DNA from: Candidatus Kaistia colombiensis
GTDB taxonomy: Bacteria > Pseudomonadota > Alphaproteobacteria > Rhizobiales > Kaistiaceae
NCBI GenBank assembly: GCA_029203105.1
Contig: CP119318.1
Span: 2,432,501-2,496,500, forward strand
Direction of reading: 5' to 3'
DNA: 64,000 nucleotides
Part shown: piece by piece, positions 17,892 through 27,370 of the stretch
How positions within the stretch are numbered: position 1 is the stretch's first letter
How the letters are laid out: every line of letters starts with the position of its first letter
Made by a program: the position numbers and the translations under genes
Notes under the pieces: model-generated
Databases searched by the model: none
What the model saw: only the letters and a program-made list of their open reading frames with translations
Told to the model about the DNA's origin: nothing

Positions 17892-17958
17892 TCAGAACTT
17901 GTCGTTCAGGCCGAACCTGACCGTCTGCTGGGTGAGATCGGCGCGGATCGCGGGCCGA
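17892..17958 (-). pseudogene. Remnant of the 3' end of a fourth Omp25-like gene
   Basis: On the reverse strand this short piece repeats the last 20 or so codons of the porin genes (compare CAGAACTTGTAGTTCAGGCC at 18910 with CAGAACTTGTCGTTCAGGCC at 17893) and includes GCGCGGATCG as in copy 3. No start or barrel precedes it. It lies just after the terminator of copy 2, so it looks like the residue of a deleted paralogue. Confidence 0.7.
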
Positions 17959-17960
17959 AC

Positions 17961-17994
17961 AAAAAAAGCTCCCGGCAGGATCTGCGCGGGAGCT
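17961..17994 (-). terminator. Rho-independent terminator of the second porin gene
   Basis: AGCTCCCG and CGGGAGCT pair, and on the reverse strand a run of seven T (A at 17961-17967) follows. It is placed 28 bases after the stop of porin copy 2, the same spacing as for copy 1. Confidence 0.8.
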
Positions 17995-18021
17995 TCCGAA
18001 CTCGGCCGAGAGGTCGGGCGA

Positions 18022-18744
18022 TCAGAACTTGTAGTTCAGGCCGAACTTGACGGTCTGCATGGTCAGGTCGCCCGGAATGGCGGGAAGGCCGGCACCGAGC
18101 TGAAAGTCCTTCGAGCCGAGATCGGCATAGAGATACTCAACCTTGGCAGTCACGTTGTTGGTGACGGCGTATTCGAGGCCGGCGCCGAGGGTCCAGCCGG
18201 TGAAGGTCTGCTTGTCGGAGAAGTGGATCCCCGGGAAGTCGGTCTGGTCTAAGCCGAATTCATAGCTCGTCCGGGCCCAGGCCAGGCCGCCCGTCACATA
18301 GGGCAGAAAGCGGTCGGCGGCATAGCCAAGGCGGCCCCGCACGGTGCCAAAGGCGTCGATCTTCGAACCCTGTGAAATGGTTGCGCGGTCGGAGCCACTC
18401 GTCAAAGTGAGCTCGCCGATACCGTCGAGATCCGCGATGGACGCGTCGATTTCGAAGCCAGCGACGAGATTGTTGCTGAACTGGTAGTTGTAGCCAATCT
18501 GGCCGCCGCCGAAGATTCCGTCCGGGTTCCGGCTCAGGTCTCCGAGGAAGAAATTGGCGCTGTCGAGCGGCGAACTGAAATCACCCCAGCCATAGCCGGC
18601 ATGGACGCCGGCATAGAGGCCGGTCCAGTTGAACGCCGGTGCCGCCACGGCAGCCTCTTCAACGACCGTCAAATCCGCTGCGTGGGCCACGGAACCGAGG
18701 CCGCACGCCGCAACGAAAGCCAGCCCAAGAGTGCGCTTTATCAT
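18022..18744 (-). CDS. Omp25/Omp31-like outer membrane porin (copy 2)
   Basis: A 240-residue paralogue of copy 1. The signal peptide is almost identical (MIKRTLGLAFVAACGLGSVAHA) and it is followed by ADLTVVEEAAVAAPAFNWTG. Barrel strands and the KFGLNYKF end are conserved; the surface loops differ (SPLDSANFFLGDLSRNPDG, SGSDRATISQ). Differences concentrated in the loops are typical of duplicated surface proteins under phage or immune pressure, which is inference. It has its own terminator. Confidence 0.92.
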   Translation of the reverse strand: MIKRTLGLAFVAACGLGSVAHAADLTVVEEAAVAAPAFNWTGLYAGVHAGYGWGDFSSPLDSANFFLGDLSRNPDGIFGGGQIGYNYQFSNNLVAGFEIDASIADLDGIGELTLTSGSDRATISQGSKIDAFGTVRGRLGYAADRFLPYVTGGLAWARTSYEFGLDQTDFPGIHFSDKQTFTGWTLGAGLEYAVTNNVTAKVEYLYADLGSKDFQLGAGLPAIPGDLTMQTVKFGLNYKF

Positions 18745-18911
18745 TATGAATCCTCTGATTGATTCGCGGACCGTAGTGATTTCGCGACGGGGCGTCTGTG
18801 CTTTTCGGGCAACAAATCAACCTATTGACGTGATCTCCACCGGCGCCAAGTCCTTGATCGCGCGCCTGTTTTTCGATGCCGGCCGATGACGCAGCGTCAG
18901 TCTCTCGCCCA

Positions 18912-19622
18912 TCAGAACTTGTAGTTCAGGCCGAACTTGACCGTCTGCAGGGTGATGTCGGCGCGGATCGGCGTGCCGAGGTCAAAATCCTTCGAGCCGA
19001 GATCGGCATAGAGATATTCGACCTTGGCGGTGATGTGGTCGGTGACGGCATATTCGAGGCCGGCGCCGAGCGTCCAGCCGGTGAAGGTCTGCTTGTCGGA
19101 GGCGCGGTTGTCGACGGCGACGTTGCCGTCCGCCGTGATCACCCGATGGAAGTCCAGCCCGGCATTGGCCCAGGCAAGGCCGCCGGTGACATAGGGCAGG
19201 AAGCGGTCGACGGCATAGCCGGCGCGGGTCCGCACCGTGCCGAAGGCGTCGATCCTGGTGGCGTAGTCGAGCCCGAAGGAAACCTCGTCCGAAGCGAGCA
19301 GGACGGAGATATCGTCCTTCTGGTCGCCGAACGAGGCGTCGGCCTCGAGGCCGAGGACGATATTGTTCGAGAATTGATAATTGTAGCCGGCCTGGCCGCC
19401 GCCGAAGAATCCGTCCGGCTTCTGGCCGCCATAGGCGTCGGTCGGCTCGGTCTTGAAGTCCGCCCCGGCATAGCCGCCATGGGCGCCGAGATAGAGGCCG
19501 GTCCAGGTGAAGGCGGGCGCCGGTGCGGCCGGCGGTTCATGCGGCAGTGGCGAGGTCAGGTCGGCCGCGTGCGCCGCGCTGACAAGCCCGAATGCAACCA
19601 TGATCCCGATCGCGACCTTCAT
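18912..19622 (-). CDS. Omp25/Omp31-like outer membrane porin (copy 3)
   Basis: A 236-residue paralogue, more distant than copies 1 and 2. The signal peptide MKVAIGIMVAFGLVSAAHAADL differs, and a Pro-rich PHEPPAAPAPAFTWTG follows. Barrel strands (LYLGAHGGYAGADF, VRTRAGYAVDRFLPYV, WTLGAGLEYAVTDHI) and the ending TVKFGLNYKF are kept. It is preceded by an AT-rich region that probably holds a strong promoter. No terminator hairpin as clear as those of copies 1 and 2 was seen after it. Confidence 0.92.
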   Translation of the reverse strand: MKVAIGIMVAFGLVSAAHAADLTSPLPHEPPAAPAPAFTWTGLYLGAHGGYAGADFKTEPTDAYGGQKPDGFFGGGQAGYNYQFSNNIVLGLEADASFGDQKDDISVLLASDEVSFGLDYATRIDAFGTVRTRAGYAVDRFLPYVTGGLAWANAGLDFHRVITADGNVAVDNRASDKQTFTGWTLGAGLEYAVTDHITAKVEYLYADLGSKDFDLGTPIRADITLQTVKFGLNYKF

Positions 19623-20006
19623 CCGGCAGTCCTCCAGTCTCTGGTTCCAGCTCGTGGCAGGATAGAGACCATAGTCGCAAATAAATGATGAGCGTCGAGT
19701 GTAAATAGATGGATGTATTTCTTTCTTCTATATGCCTGTGACTATTTTGTTGGGGATATAATTGCCGCGACAATGAAGTTTATTTAGATGGTTTAATAAT
19801 ACTAACATGATGATTGTTTGTTTTGAATATTGAATGAAAATATTGCGATCGTCACAACGGCGGATGATCGCGCCCGGCAGGTCAAGGGGAGGCGAGCGCC
19901 TGCGCGCCGCTTCGTTGCACGGCGATGGGATCATCGGCCCCGTCATTGGCTCGAACCGTTTCGTCCGAGCGCGGAAGCCGGAAGTTGCTTCGCCCAGACC
20001 CAGGGT
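19623..20006. other. AT-rich intergenic region
   Basis: 384 bases between porin copy 3 and the convergently placed end of the PBP gene. Positions 19680-19850 are strikingly AT-rich for this chromosome (runs such as TTTATTTAGATGGTTTAATA) and contain no convincing gene on either strand. It may be the porin promoter region or a fragment of foreign DNA. Confidence 0.5.
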
Positions 20007-22268
20007 TCAGCGCGGCGCAGTTTCGTCGCCTTCCAGCGCGGCGGCGCGGATCTTCTGGCCGGATCCCACCGACGCCGCGCTCTGCGGCTGCAACGGCGGC
20101 GTGGTCTCAAAGAGCTTTTCCAGCGCGATCAGCCGTTCCGTCGTCCGGGCGGAAAGCGACAGCGGCCGCTGGTCGGCGTCGTTGCTGGCGACCGCAGGCG
20201 CCGGACGCGGACCGTCGGAGGCCGGCTCGTCGATGAACGGGATCGGCTTCAGCTCGATGCCGTTATGGGCATAGGTCATGACCCGGTTCCAGGTCTGTGC
20301 CGGCAGCGAGCCGCCGGTCATCTTGTTCGACGAAGTGAAGTCGTCATTGCCGAACCAGATGCCGCCGACATAATTGCCGGTGAAGCCCATGAACCAGGCG
20401 TCGCGATAGGCATTGGTGGTGCCGGTCTTGCCGGCGGTCTTGATGCCCTGCAGCTTGGCGGCGCGGCCGGTGCCGCGCTCCGGCACCTGGCCGAGCATGT
20501 AGTTCATCATGCCGACGGTCTTTTCGTCGAGCACGCGCTCGGGCGGCGGCACGTCGCGCTTGCGGTCGAACACCACCTCGCCCTGGCTGTTGAGAATCTG
20601 GGTGAAGGCATAGGGCGTCGCCTTCATGCCGCCATTGGCGAACACGGCATAGGCGCCCGTCATGTCGAGCACGCGCACATCGGTGGCGCCGAGCGGCAGC
20701 GACTTCGAATTGATGATGTTGGTGGTGATGCCCATCTTGTGGGCGAGGTCGATGATCGCCGGCCGGCCGACCGCGCCGGCGAGCCGCACGGCGACCGTGT
20801 TCAGCGAATGGATCAGCGCCGTGGTCAGCTGGATCGAGCCCATGTAGCGGCCGCCATAGTTCTTCGGCGACCAGTTGCCGATCGAGATCGGCGCGTCGAC
20901 GACGATGCTCTTCGGCGTGTAGCCGTGCAGGATCGCCGTCGTGTAGACGAAGGGCTTGAACGACGAGCCGGGCTGGCGCAGCGCATCCGTGGCGCGGTTG
21001 AACTGGCTCTCGCCATAGTCGCGGCCGCCGACCAGCGCGCGCACCGCGCCATCCGGCTCGGCGACGACCATGGCCGCCTGGCTGACCCGGTAGCGCTCGC
21101 CGGAATCGCGCAGCGCGCCCTCGATCGCCTCGTCGGCGGTTTTCTGCAGGTTCATGTCGACGGTCGAGCGGACGATCAGGCTGCGGTCGCCGTCCGGCAC
21201 CTGCTTCTTGACCTCGTCGAAGGCCCAGTCGAGGAAATAGTCCGGTGCCGTGTCGGCCGCCTTGCGCACGACGTCGGCGGGCTTCCGCCGGGCGCCCATC
21301 ACCTGGCCCTCGGTCATGAAGCCGGCCTGCACCATGTTGGTGAGCACGTCGTTGGCGCGGGCGCGCGCCGCCGGCAGGTTGATGTGTGGCGCGTAGCGGG
21401 CCGGGGCCTTGTACAGGCCGGACAGCATCGCCGCCTCGGCCAGGTTGATGTCCTGCACCTTCTTGCCGAAATAGAACTCCGCCGCCGCCGCCGCGCCGAA
21501 ATTGCCGCCGCCCATATAGGCGCGGTCGAGATAGAGCTGCAGGATGTCGTGCTTGGAGAGGTTGCTTTCCAGATAGAGCGCCAGGAAGGCTTCCTTGATC
21601 TTGCGGTCGAGCGTGCGCTCGTTCGACAGGAACAGGTTCTTCGCCAGCTGCTGGGTGATCGACGAGCCGCCCTGGCGCACGGCGTCGTTGCGCAAATTTT
21701 CCACCAGCGCGCGCGCCGTGCCGATGATGTCGATGCCGAAATGGGTGTAGAAGCGCCGGTCCTCGGTGGCGAGCGTCGCCTTGATCAGGCTGTCCGGCAT
21801 TTCCTCGAGCGGCACGGATTCCGAATGGCGCACGCCGCGCTTGCCGATCTCGGCGCCGTAGCGGTCGAGGAAGGTGACGGAATAATCCGATTGCGCCAGC
21901 CAGTCCTGCTTGGTTGCGTCGAAGGCGGGCAGCGCCAGCGTCAGCATCACCACGGCTCCGCCGGCGGCCATCGTCAGCCCGTCGCCGAGGATTTCGAACG
22001 GCGCCCGCCGCCAGCCGGTCATGCGGAAGTGGCGGGCGAAGCGCGACAGCGCCTCGGCGCCGTCCTTCAGCCCCGTCCAGATCCGGTAGAGCGCCGAATC
22101 GATGAAGGCGTCGATCTCGATCAGCCGCAGCCGCGGCATTTTCCCGCCGGAAGTGTCTTTCCCTGCCTCGTTGGACCCTGGCGCGTCGGCGGAACGGCGC
22201 GTGCCGGGCTTCAAGCCGGCGAGCCATTCCGAGATCCGATCCTGAAGCTTGCGCAAGGGCTGTTCCAT
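20007..22268 (-). CDS. Class A penicillin-binding protein (PBP1A-type)
   Basis: A 753-residue bifunctional peptidoglycan synthase. It has a long cytoplasmic N-terminus, one membrane helix at about 94-116, and a GT51 glycosyltransferase domain (catalytic Glu in LATEDRRFYTHFG, then GGSSITQQLAKNLFLS). The transpeptidase domain follows, with the nucleophile Ser in PGSSFKPF, SLN in HSLNTVAVR and KTGTT in KTAGKTGTTNAY. The C-terminus is Pro-rich and variable. It polymerises and crosslinks the wall from lipid II at the inner membrane. The ATG at 22268 is chosen; a further 12 codons upstream look like leader sequence. Confidence 0.93.
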   Translation of the reverse strand: MEQPLRKLQDRISEWLAGLKPGTRRSADAPGSNEAGKDTSGGKMPRLRLIEIDAFIDSALYRIWTGLKDGAEALSRFARHFRMTGWRRAPFEILGDGLTMAAGGAVVMLTLALPAFDATKQDWLAQSDYSVTFLDRYGAEIGKRGVRHSESVPLEEMPDSLIKATLATEDRRFYTHFGIDIIGTARALVENLRNDAVRQGGSSITQQLAKNLFLSNERTLDRKIKEAFLALYLESNLSKHDILQLYLDRAYMGGGNFGAAAAAEFYFGKKVQDINLAEAAMLSGLYKAPARYAPHINLPAARARANDVLTNMVQAGFMTEGQVMGARRKPADVVRKAADTAPDYFLDWAFDEVKKQVPDGDRSLIVRSTVDMNLQKTADEAIEGALRDSGERYRVSQAAMVVAEPDGAVRALVGGRDYGESQFNRATDALRQPGSSFKPFVYTTAILHGYTPKSIVVDAPISIGNWSPKNYGGRYMGSIQLTTALIHSLNTVAVRLAGAVGRPAIIDLAHKMGITTNIINSKSLPLGATDVRVLDMTGAYAVFANGGMKATPYAFTQILNSQGEVVFDRKRDVPPPERVLDEKTVGMMNYMLGQVPERGTGRAAKLQGIKTAGKTGTTNAYRDAWFMGFTGNYVGGIWFGNDDFTSSNKMTGGSLPAQTWNRVMTYAHNGIELKPIPFIDEPASDGPRPAPAVASNDADQRPLSLSARTTERLIALEKLFETTPPLQPQSAASVGSGQKIRAAALEGDETAPR

Positions 22269-22404
22269 TGAAGGTCGAATGGTTCTAAAAGGCGGTCGAA
22301 ACATCGCATTCCGGCGCTATATGGCGCCATTCGGAATGCCCGGTGAACGGACCGCCCCCAGCCCTGGCCGGTTCTCGCCGATCGACGAAGGATACGCAAT
22401 CTCC

Positions 22405-22956
22405 ATGCCCTTGCAAGGAAAGGACGCACACGACGCTGCGACCTCCGCGCAACAGGATGCCGCAGCCGCATCCGCGCCCGAAACCGAGGAAGCGCCGTTC
22501 TGGAAGCGCCTGACGCTGGAAGAGATGAGCCCGGCGCAATGGGAATCGCTCTGCGACGGTTGCGCCCGCTGCTGCCTGAACAAGCTCGAGGACTGGGATA
22601 CTGGCGAGATCGTCTGGACGGCGATCGCCTGCGAGCTGCTCGACGAGGATAGCTGCCGCTGCCGCGATTATCCGAACCGGCATGATTTCGTGCCGGATTG
22701 CATTCCGCTCGATCCCAAGACGGTGCGGACGCTGACCTGGCTGCCGCCGACCTGCGGCTACCGCCTGATCGCCGAGGGGCACGACCTCTACTGGTGGCAT
22801 CCGCTCGTATCCGGCGACCCGGAGACCGTGCACGAGGCGGGCATCTCGACCTCCGGCCGCACCATCAGCGAGAGCGACATCCCGGTCGAGGAATACGAGG
22901 ATTATATCGTCGCCTGGCCGGGCGAACTGCCCGAGCCGGAGAAGCCGAAGGGGTAG
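22405..22956 (+). CDS. YcgN family cysteine cluster protein
   Basis: A 183-residue cytoplasmic protein of the YcgN/UPF0260 family. The conserved cysteine cluster reads CDGCARCCLNKLED, then ACELLDEDSCRCRDYPNR and DFVPDCIPL, and later TCGYRLI, suggesting a bound metal or iron-sulfur group. Family members are very conserved but of unknown function. It is transcribed away from the PBP gene. The ATG at 22405 is the first that leaves a short acidic N-terminus before FWKRLTLEEM. Confidence 0.88.
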   Translation: MPLQGKDAHDAATSAQQDAAAASAPETEEAPFWKRLTLEEMSPAQWESLCDGCARCCLNKLEDWDTGEIVWTAIACELLDEDSCRCRDYPNRHDFVPDCIPLDPKTVRTLTWLPPTCGYRLIAEGHDLYWWHPLVSGDPETVHEAGISTSGRTISESDIPVEEYEDYIVAWPGELPEPEKPKG

Positions 22957-22978
22957 GGGAGGTCCCGCAAAGCCCTTC

Positions 22979-23135
22979 TTCACCTCTCCCCGAGGGAGAG
23001 GTCGGAGCGAAGCTCCGGGTGAGGGTTTAGGGAACCCTCCGGATAGAGCACTCACCGCGCCGACCGGACTCGAGAGGCCGTAAACCCTCACCCGCCGGCC
23101 TGCGGCCGTCGACCTCTCCCTCAGGGAGAGGTGAA
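22979..23135. repeat. Family B palindrome (CACCTCTCCCT..AGGGAGAGGTG)
   Basis: Terminal arms TTCACCTCTCCC and GGGAGAGGTGAA bound a unit that also contains the inner pair GGGTGAGGGTTTA / TAAACCCTCACCC. The same architecture, with the same outer and inner arms, sits inside a phage-type gene at 45609-45737. Here it is in a normal intergenic position after the YcgN gene. Confidence 0.8.
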
Positions 23136-23190
23136 GGTCTTGCCTGCGTTGGCGCTTGGCTGAAACCCTTGCTGTCCACCTCACACACCG

Positions 23191-23300
23191 GCGTCATCCC
23201 GGGCTTGATCCGGGATCCATGCATCCGGGTTCTGTCCCACGCGAGGCGCCGAGGGCGCAGTCTGCATCTGCATGGATCCCTGCTTTCGCAGGGATGACGG
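23191..23300. repeat. Family A palindrome (GTCATCC..GGATGAC)
   Basis: It starts GCGTCATCCCGGGC and ends CAGGGATGACGG; GGATCCATGCA and TGCATGGATCC form the inner arms. The middle varies between copies. It lies in the 400-base gap after the YcgN gene, 58 bases from the AraC gene end. Confidence 0.75.
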
Positions 23301-23357
23301 GAAGGGTGTCTTCGCCTTCGGGAGGATGATGGCGGAGGTTGGGGTAAGGGGCTTGTC

Positions 23358-24224
23358 CTATCCCCCCGCCCGAAACCGCTGCCGATACTCCCTCGGCGTC
23401 ACGGCGCGCTGCGCCTTGAATTGGCGGTTGAAATTGGCGAGCGAGTCGTAGCCGACATCGGAGGCGATGCTGGCGATCGGCCGGTCGCCGCCGGAAAGCA
23501 GCGCGCAGGCGGCGCCGATGCGCAGCCGCGCCAGATAGCTCGTCACGCTCTGGCCGGTATGGCGCAGGAACAGCCGGTGCAGGCCGGAAGGGCTCAGCGC
23601 CGCAATGTCGGCGAGCGCGTCCAGGCTCAATCTCTCGGCATAGCGGCGGTGCACATGGTCGAGGACGCGGTCGATGCGGCCGCGGTTCGCCGGCCTGTCG
23701 GCGGCGAGCGCCAGCGGCGAGGCGAGCGGCGCCGCATCGCCATCGCGGGCGAGCACCGCCAGCACGCGAAGAAGCTGGATCAGCCGTTCGTCCGGCGGCA
23801 GGGCGAACAGCTCCTCGATCAGCGGCCGCGCTTTTGCCGCCGCGGCGGCGGAGAATTTCAGCCCGGTCCGCGCCCGCGCCAGCATGGCGGCGACGGCGCG
23901 CAGCTCGGTGAAGACGCCGCCGATCGGCGCCGCCCATTGCGGCAGGAACCACATCACCAGCGCCACATGCGGCGCGCCGTCGTCGAGCTTGGCGGCCGAG
24001 CACCAGCTATGCGGCAGGTTGGGTCCGACCAGCACCAGGTCGCCGTCGTCGTAGCTGCCGATGTGGTCGCCGATGAAGCGCTGGCCGCGCGAATTCAGCG
24101 TCATCGTCAGCTCGAATTCGGGATGGTGGTGCCACTGGAACGGGATCTCGCCGTCGAGGCGACGGTTCAGCGTCGCCCAGGAGGCACCGTCCGGCAGCGC
24201 CAATCGCTCAAGAAATGGCTTCAT
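23358..24224 (-). CDS. AraC family transcriptional regulator
   Basis: A 288-residue regulator. The N-terminal cupin (about 1-110) contains WHHHPEFELTMTLNSRGQRF and DGDLVLVGPNLPHSW. The C-terminal double HTH (about 190-286) contains SLDALADIAALSPSGLHRLF and PIASIASDVGYDSLANFNRQF. It is divergent from the PhyH-type dioxygenase gene across 131 bases and is its likely regulator. The ligand is unknown. Confidence 0.9.
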   Translation of the reverse strand: MKPFLERLALPDGASWATLNRRLDGEIPFQWHHHPEFELTMTLNSRGQRFIGDHIGSYDDGDLVLVGPNLPHSWCSAAKLDDGAPHVALVMWFLPQWAAPIGGVFTELRAVAAMLARARTGLKFSAAAAAKARPLIEELFALPPDERLIQLLRVLAVLARDGDAAPLASPLALAADRPANRGRIDRVLDHVHRRYAERLSLDALADIAALSPSGLHRLFLRHTGQSVTSYLARLRIGAACALLSGGDRPIASIASDVGYDSLANFNRQFKAQRAVTPREYRQRFRAGG

Positions 24225-24355
24225 CTGGATCCCGTCGGCCTTCTGACGCCAGAATCGTATCAGTTTTTGCCGGGATCGGCGAACATGGCGTCGGCGGCGC
24301 CGCTAGTGTTTCTCCATGGCATCCGCGAGGGATGCCGCGATCCGGGAGAGAGACG

Positions 24356-25309
24356 ATGATGTCCATGGCCGCCAATGCGGGTCAGAAGCGCGACAGCCAC
24401 CCGACGACCCAGCAGGAAACCCAGCTGAAGGACATCGTGAAGACGCTGCCGCTGCGCGTCCTGAGCGAGGCCGACTGGCAGCACTGGGTGACGCGCGGCT
24501 ATGTCATCGTCCGTCAGGCCGTGCCGGCGGAAAATGTCGCGCGGCTGGTCGAGACGCTCTGGGCGTTCGACGAGAAGGATCCGGCCGATCCCGCCACCTG
24601 GTATGCGCCGCAGCGCCGCGACCACCTCATGAAGGAGTTGAACGGCACCGGCATGCTGGAGATCTACAATCACCAGCATCTCTGGGACAATCGCCAGCAG
24701 CGCCGCGTCTATGACGCCTTCGTCGACATCTGGGACTGCGAGGACCTCTGGGTGACGATCGACCGCGCCAATCTGAACCCGCCGAAGCAGGCGAAGGGCA
24801 ATCCGAACGGCTTCATCCATTGGGACGCGGATACCTCGCTCATGCCGCCGCCGATCGGCGTGCAGGGCGTCTTGAGCCTGAAGAAGCAGGATGGCGACGT
24901 CGGCGGCTTCCAGTGCATTCCGGAACTGTTTTCCGGCTTCGACCAATGGGTGAAGACGCAGCCTGGAGACCGCGACCCGATGCATCCCGACACGACGGGG
25001 CTCGCGATTACCAATATCGAGATGGAGGCGGGCGATCTCTTGATCTTCAACTCGCTGCTCGCCCATGGCGTTCGGCCGAACCATTCGGACGGTCGCGTTC
25101 GCATGGCGCAGTACATCTCCATGCATCCGGCCGAGGAGGCTGATGTCGCCGAGCGGACCGAGCGCATCCGCCTCTGGCGCGAACAGGACCACCCGCATCG
25201 CGAGGCGTTTCCGGGCGACCCGCGCGATTGGGAGAAGCACAGCGCCGAAATCGCGGAGCTGTCGCCGCTTGGTGAGAAGCTGCTCGGGCTGAAGAGTTGG
25301 CGGGAGTAG
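24356..25309 (+). CDS. Phytanoyl-CoA dioxygenase (PhyH) family enzyme
   Basis: A 317-residue Fe(II)/2-oxoglutarate oxygenase. The iron ligands are visible as HWDAD (HxD, near 154-156) and a distal His in LLAHGVRPNHSDGRVRMAQY, with the Arg that holds 2-oxoglutarate. GDLLIFNSLLAHG is the typical PhyH strand. The substrate is not predictable; AraC-linked PhyH enzymes often act on small plant or environmental metabolites. Start ATG 24356, after a GGGAGAGA ribosome site. Confidence 0.87.
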   Translation: MMSMAANAGQKRDSHPTTQQETQLKDIVKTLPLRVLSEADWQHWVTRGYVIVRQAVPAENVARLVETLWAFDEKDPADPATWYAPQRRDHLMKELNGTGMLEIYNHQHLWDNRQQRRVYDAFVDIWDCEDLWVTIDRANLNPPKQAKGNPNGFIHWDADTSLMPPPIGVQGVLSLKKQDGDVGGFQCIPELFSGFDQWVKTQPGDRDPMHPDTTGLAITNIEMEAGDLLIFNSLLAHGVRPNHSDGRVRMAQYISMHPAEEADVAERTERIRLWREQDHPHREAFPGDPRDWEKHSAEIAELSPLGEKLLGLKSWRE

Positions 25310-25384
25310 GGGCTCGCGAGGCCGGCGGATCGATCTCAGCAGGCCGGTGACACGTTTGCATCCTTTGTCGTCGGCCAGAAAAGT

Positions 25385-27090
25385 CTAGGGTTCAGCGAAT
25401 ACGATACGGGCTTGAAAGCCGATTTCCTGCAAAAGATACAGTAGCGCACCGCCGTCAAGCAGTTCGATAGGCTTATCTTTTGCGAAGTCGAATGCGTCGG
25501 GTCCGTATCCGCTTGTTGTCACAAGAATTCCCTTGTTCGCTCCTTCGTTCATCTGGTTCCAAACAGATCCCGAACGGCCGATACGCCGACCGTGTTGCGG
25601 TAGCGCTTGGCCTGAATAACGACTTTGCCGCCGAGCACGGGTCGCGCGTCATAGGCGACGCAGTCAACGCCTCCATCACGTGACGACCGCGTCAGCTTGC
25701 TTTCCAGCCCCATCTGGCCAAAGAGGTTCGCGACGAGCTGCTCAAACTCATATGGATTGAGTTCCATGAGATTGGTCGCGGAATCCAGCGCGGATATCAG
25801 ATCCGATTGATCGATGAATCGAGCATCCGCCATCTGAAATTCGACGATCGGCTTTACCGCCTGAGCTTCATCTGGCCGTGAGGAGACCTGTGCGCCGAGA
25901 TTCTTGAGGCAAGCGCGCTTGTCGACCCGCGCCAAGTCAATGTCCGAGAACCGTTCTTTACTCGTGCGGACCGAAATCAGATGAGGCTGGATGTCCTTGC
26001 CGGTAGCTGGGTCGATCGTCCGGATGAAGCCATTGAAGCAAACAGCATCGATATGCGATGCCTGATCAGACTCAAAGATTTCATGAATCGTGCGCAGTGC
26101 GACACTCGCGATCAGCTCTTGATAGGATATTTTGATATCCGCTTGTTTGTGTGGCTTTTCGCTGACTGAATCCGTTGCTTTGACGTATCGATACTCTAGT
26201 GCTGTCGGAATGCTGGATACGCTCGGAAGCTCATATTGAACGACGAGCTGCCTGGAGCTGGACGTGTAAGCCACAGAGAATGCGTGCGGAAAATCATCGG
26301 GATAATTGGATCGCTCGAGAACCATGTTGTGATAGGCGACAATAGCATCAGGATCGCCGATCAGGTAGTCTGTCTGGAATATATCGACTTCGGCGTTGCG
26401 TTTAGCCTGCCGCTCGTCATGCATTTCGAGGGCAGCAAGATGTTCTCGCTCAATCATAGAGAGTGTTGATCGCCTGCGTTCTTCTGCGTTGGTCCACTCC
26501 TCCATTGCTGCGCGGAACTTCGCTCTTCCGGCATCGAGAGCTGACTCGAACTTGCGACGGGCTCCCGGGATCAACGACTTGAGGCCGCGCGGCTCTTGCA
26601 ACCCTCCGATGAAGGCATCCTGCTCCGGCTCTGGAATTGCCAGTTTGAGGTGGGCGGGAAGTTTCTGGGCTGGGGGCTTGTCCCTGAGTTTGAGGCTATC
26701 GAAGGAGATGGTGTCGTCGATAGAGAGCGTGTGGCTCAGGATATTGGCCAATGTCGTGACCCTATCCTCCAGCTCGACGTTGAGGTCCGCAACGGCATCC
26801 TCCCGCTCTCGCAAGTAGGCAACTCGTTCTTCCCGCTCACGTTCCTTCAAGGTGCGCGCGTGTAGGCGGAGTGCTTGGCCCTGCTCGCGCTCGGCGCGCG
26901 CCGCTTCGCGAGCGACGGATCGAGCGTGGCGCTCAGCCTCCCTCAATCGTCTGTTGCGATCCATTTCGGCGTGGCGCTGCTGCCTCGCAATGTCTCGCGC
27001 GATTGCCATCAGAATTCCTGCGCCACCCCGTCGAGCCATGCCCAGTCCCCCAACTGCTAAACCTAAAGGTGCATGATCTCGTGAATACAT
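25385..27090 (-). pseudogene. Mrr-like restriction endonuclease with coiled coil, frameshifted near its end
   Basis: The main frame (stop at 25549) gives 513 residues. Residues about 30-100 form a charged coiled coil (ERHARSVAREAARAEREQGQ), followed by a middle domain of unknown type. From 435 there is a restriction endonuclease fold with LNPYEFEQLVANLFGQMG, DGGVDCVAY and VVIQAKRY (D...QxK catalytic set). After VRDLFGT the frame stops. In the frame shifted by one base the family continuation appears at once (MNEGANKGILVTTSGYGPDA ... FAKDKPIELLDGGALLYLL) and ends at 25385. One base is missing near 25552-25557. The catalytic residues precede the break, but about 55 residues of the fold are lost. 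The gene is AT-richer than its neighbours. Confidence 0.8.
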
Positions 27091-27370
27091 CCGTTTCCCA
27101 AGGCCTGACTAGAGGACATTCACCGGTTTGTTTTCTTGGGATCTCCCCGGTGGGCCACGTTGCTCGCGCGCAACCGTTTCTTCTCTTCACGCTTCCGTGA
27201 TCCAGCTCCCCCTTTGACCGGGGGATCGGCGCGCCCATGTCTTCGGGACCCTTCCCAGGGGTATCCGTCGCGGCGCTGCTATGCAGGGTCCTGCGACGGA
27301 TTTCGATCCCGGCCGGACGATCGTGCCTCGATGGCCGATCCTTCCGGTCTCCTCATCGAAGGACGACACC

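Noticed and set aside
25549..25560. Programmed -1 frameshifting in the Mrr-like gene
   Set aside because: There is no slippery heptamer (X XXY YYZ) and no evident downstream stem-loop at the break, so a mutation or read error is more likely.
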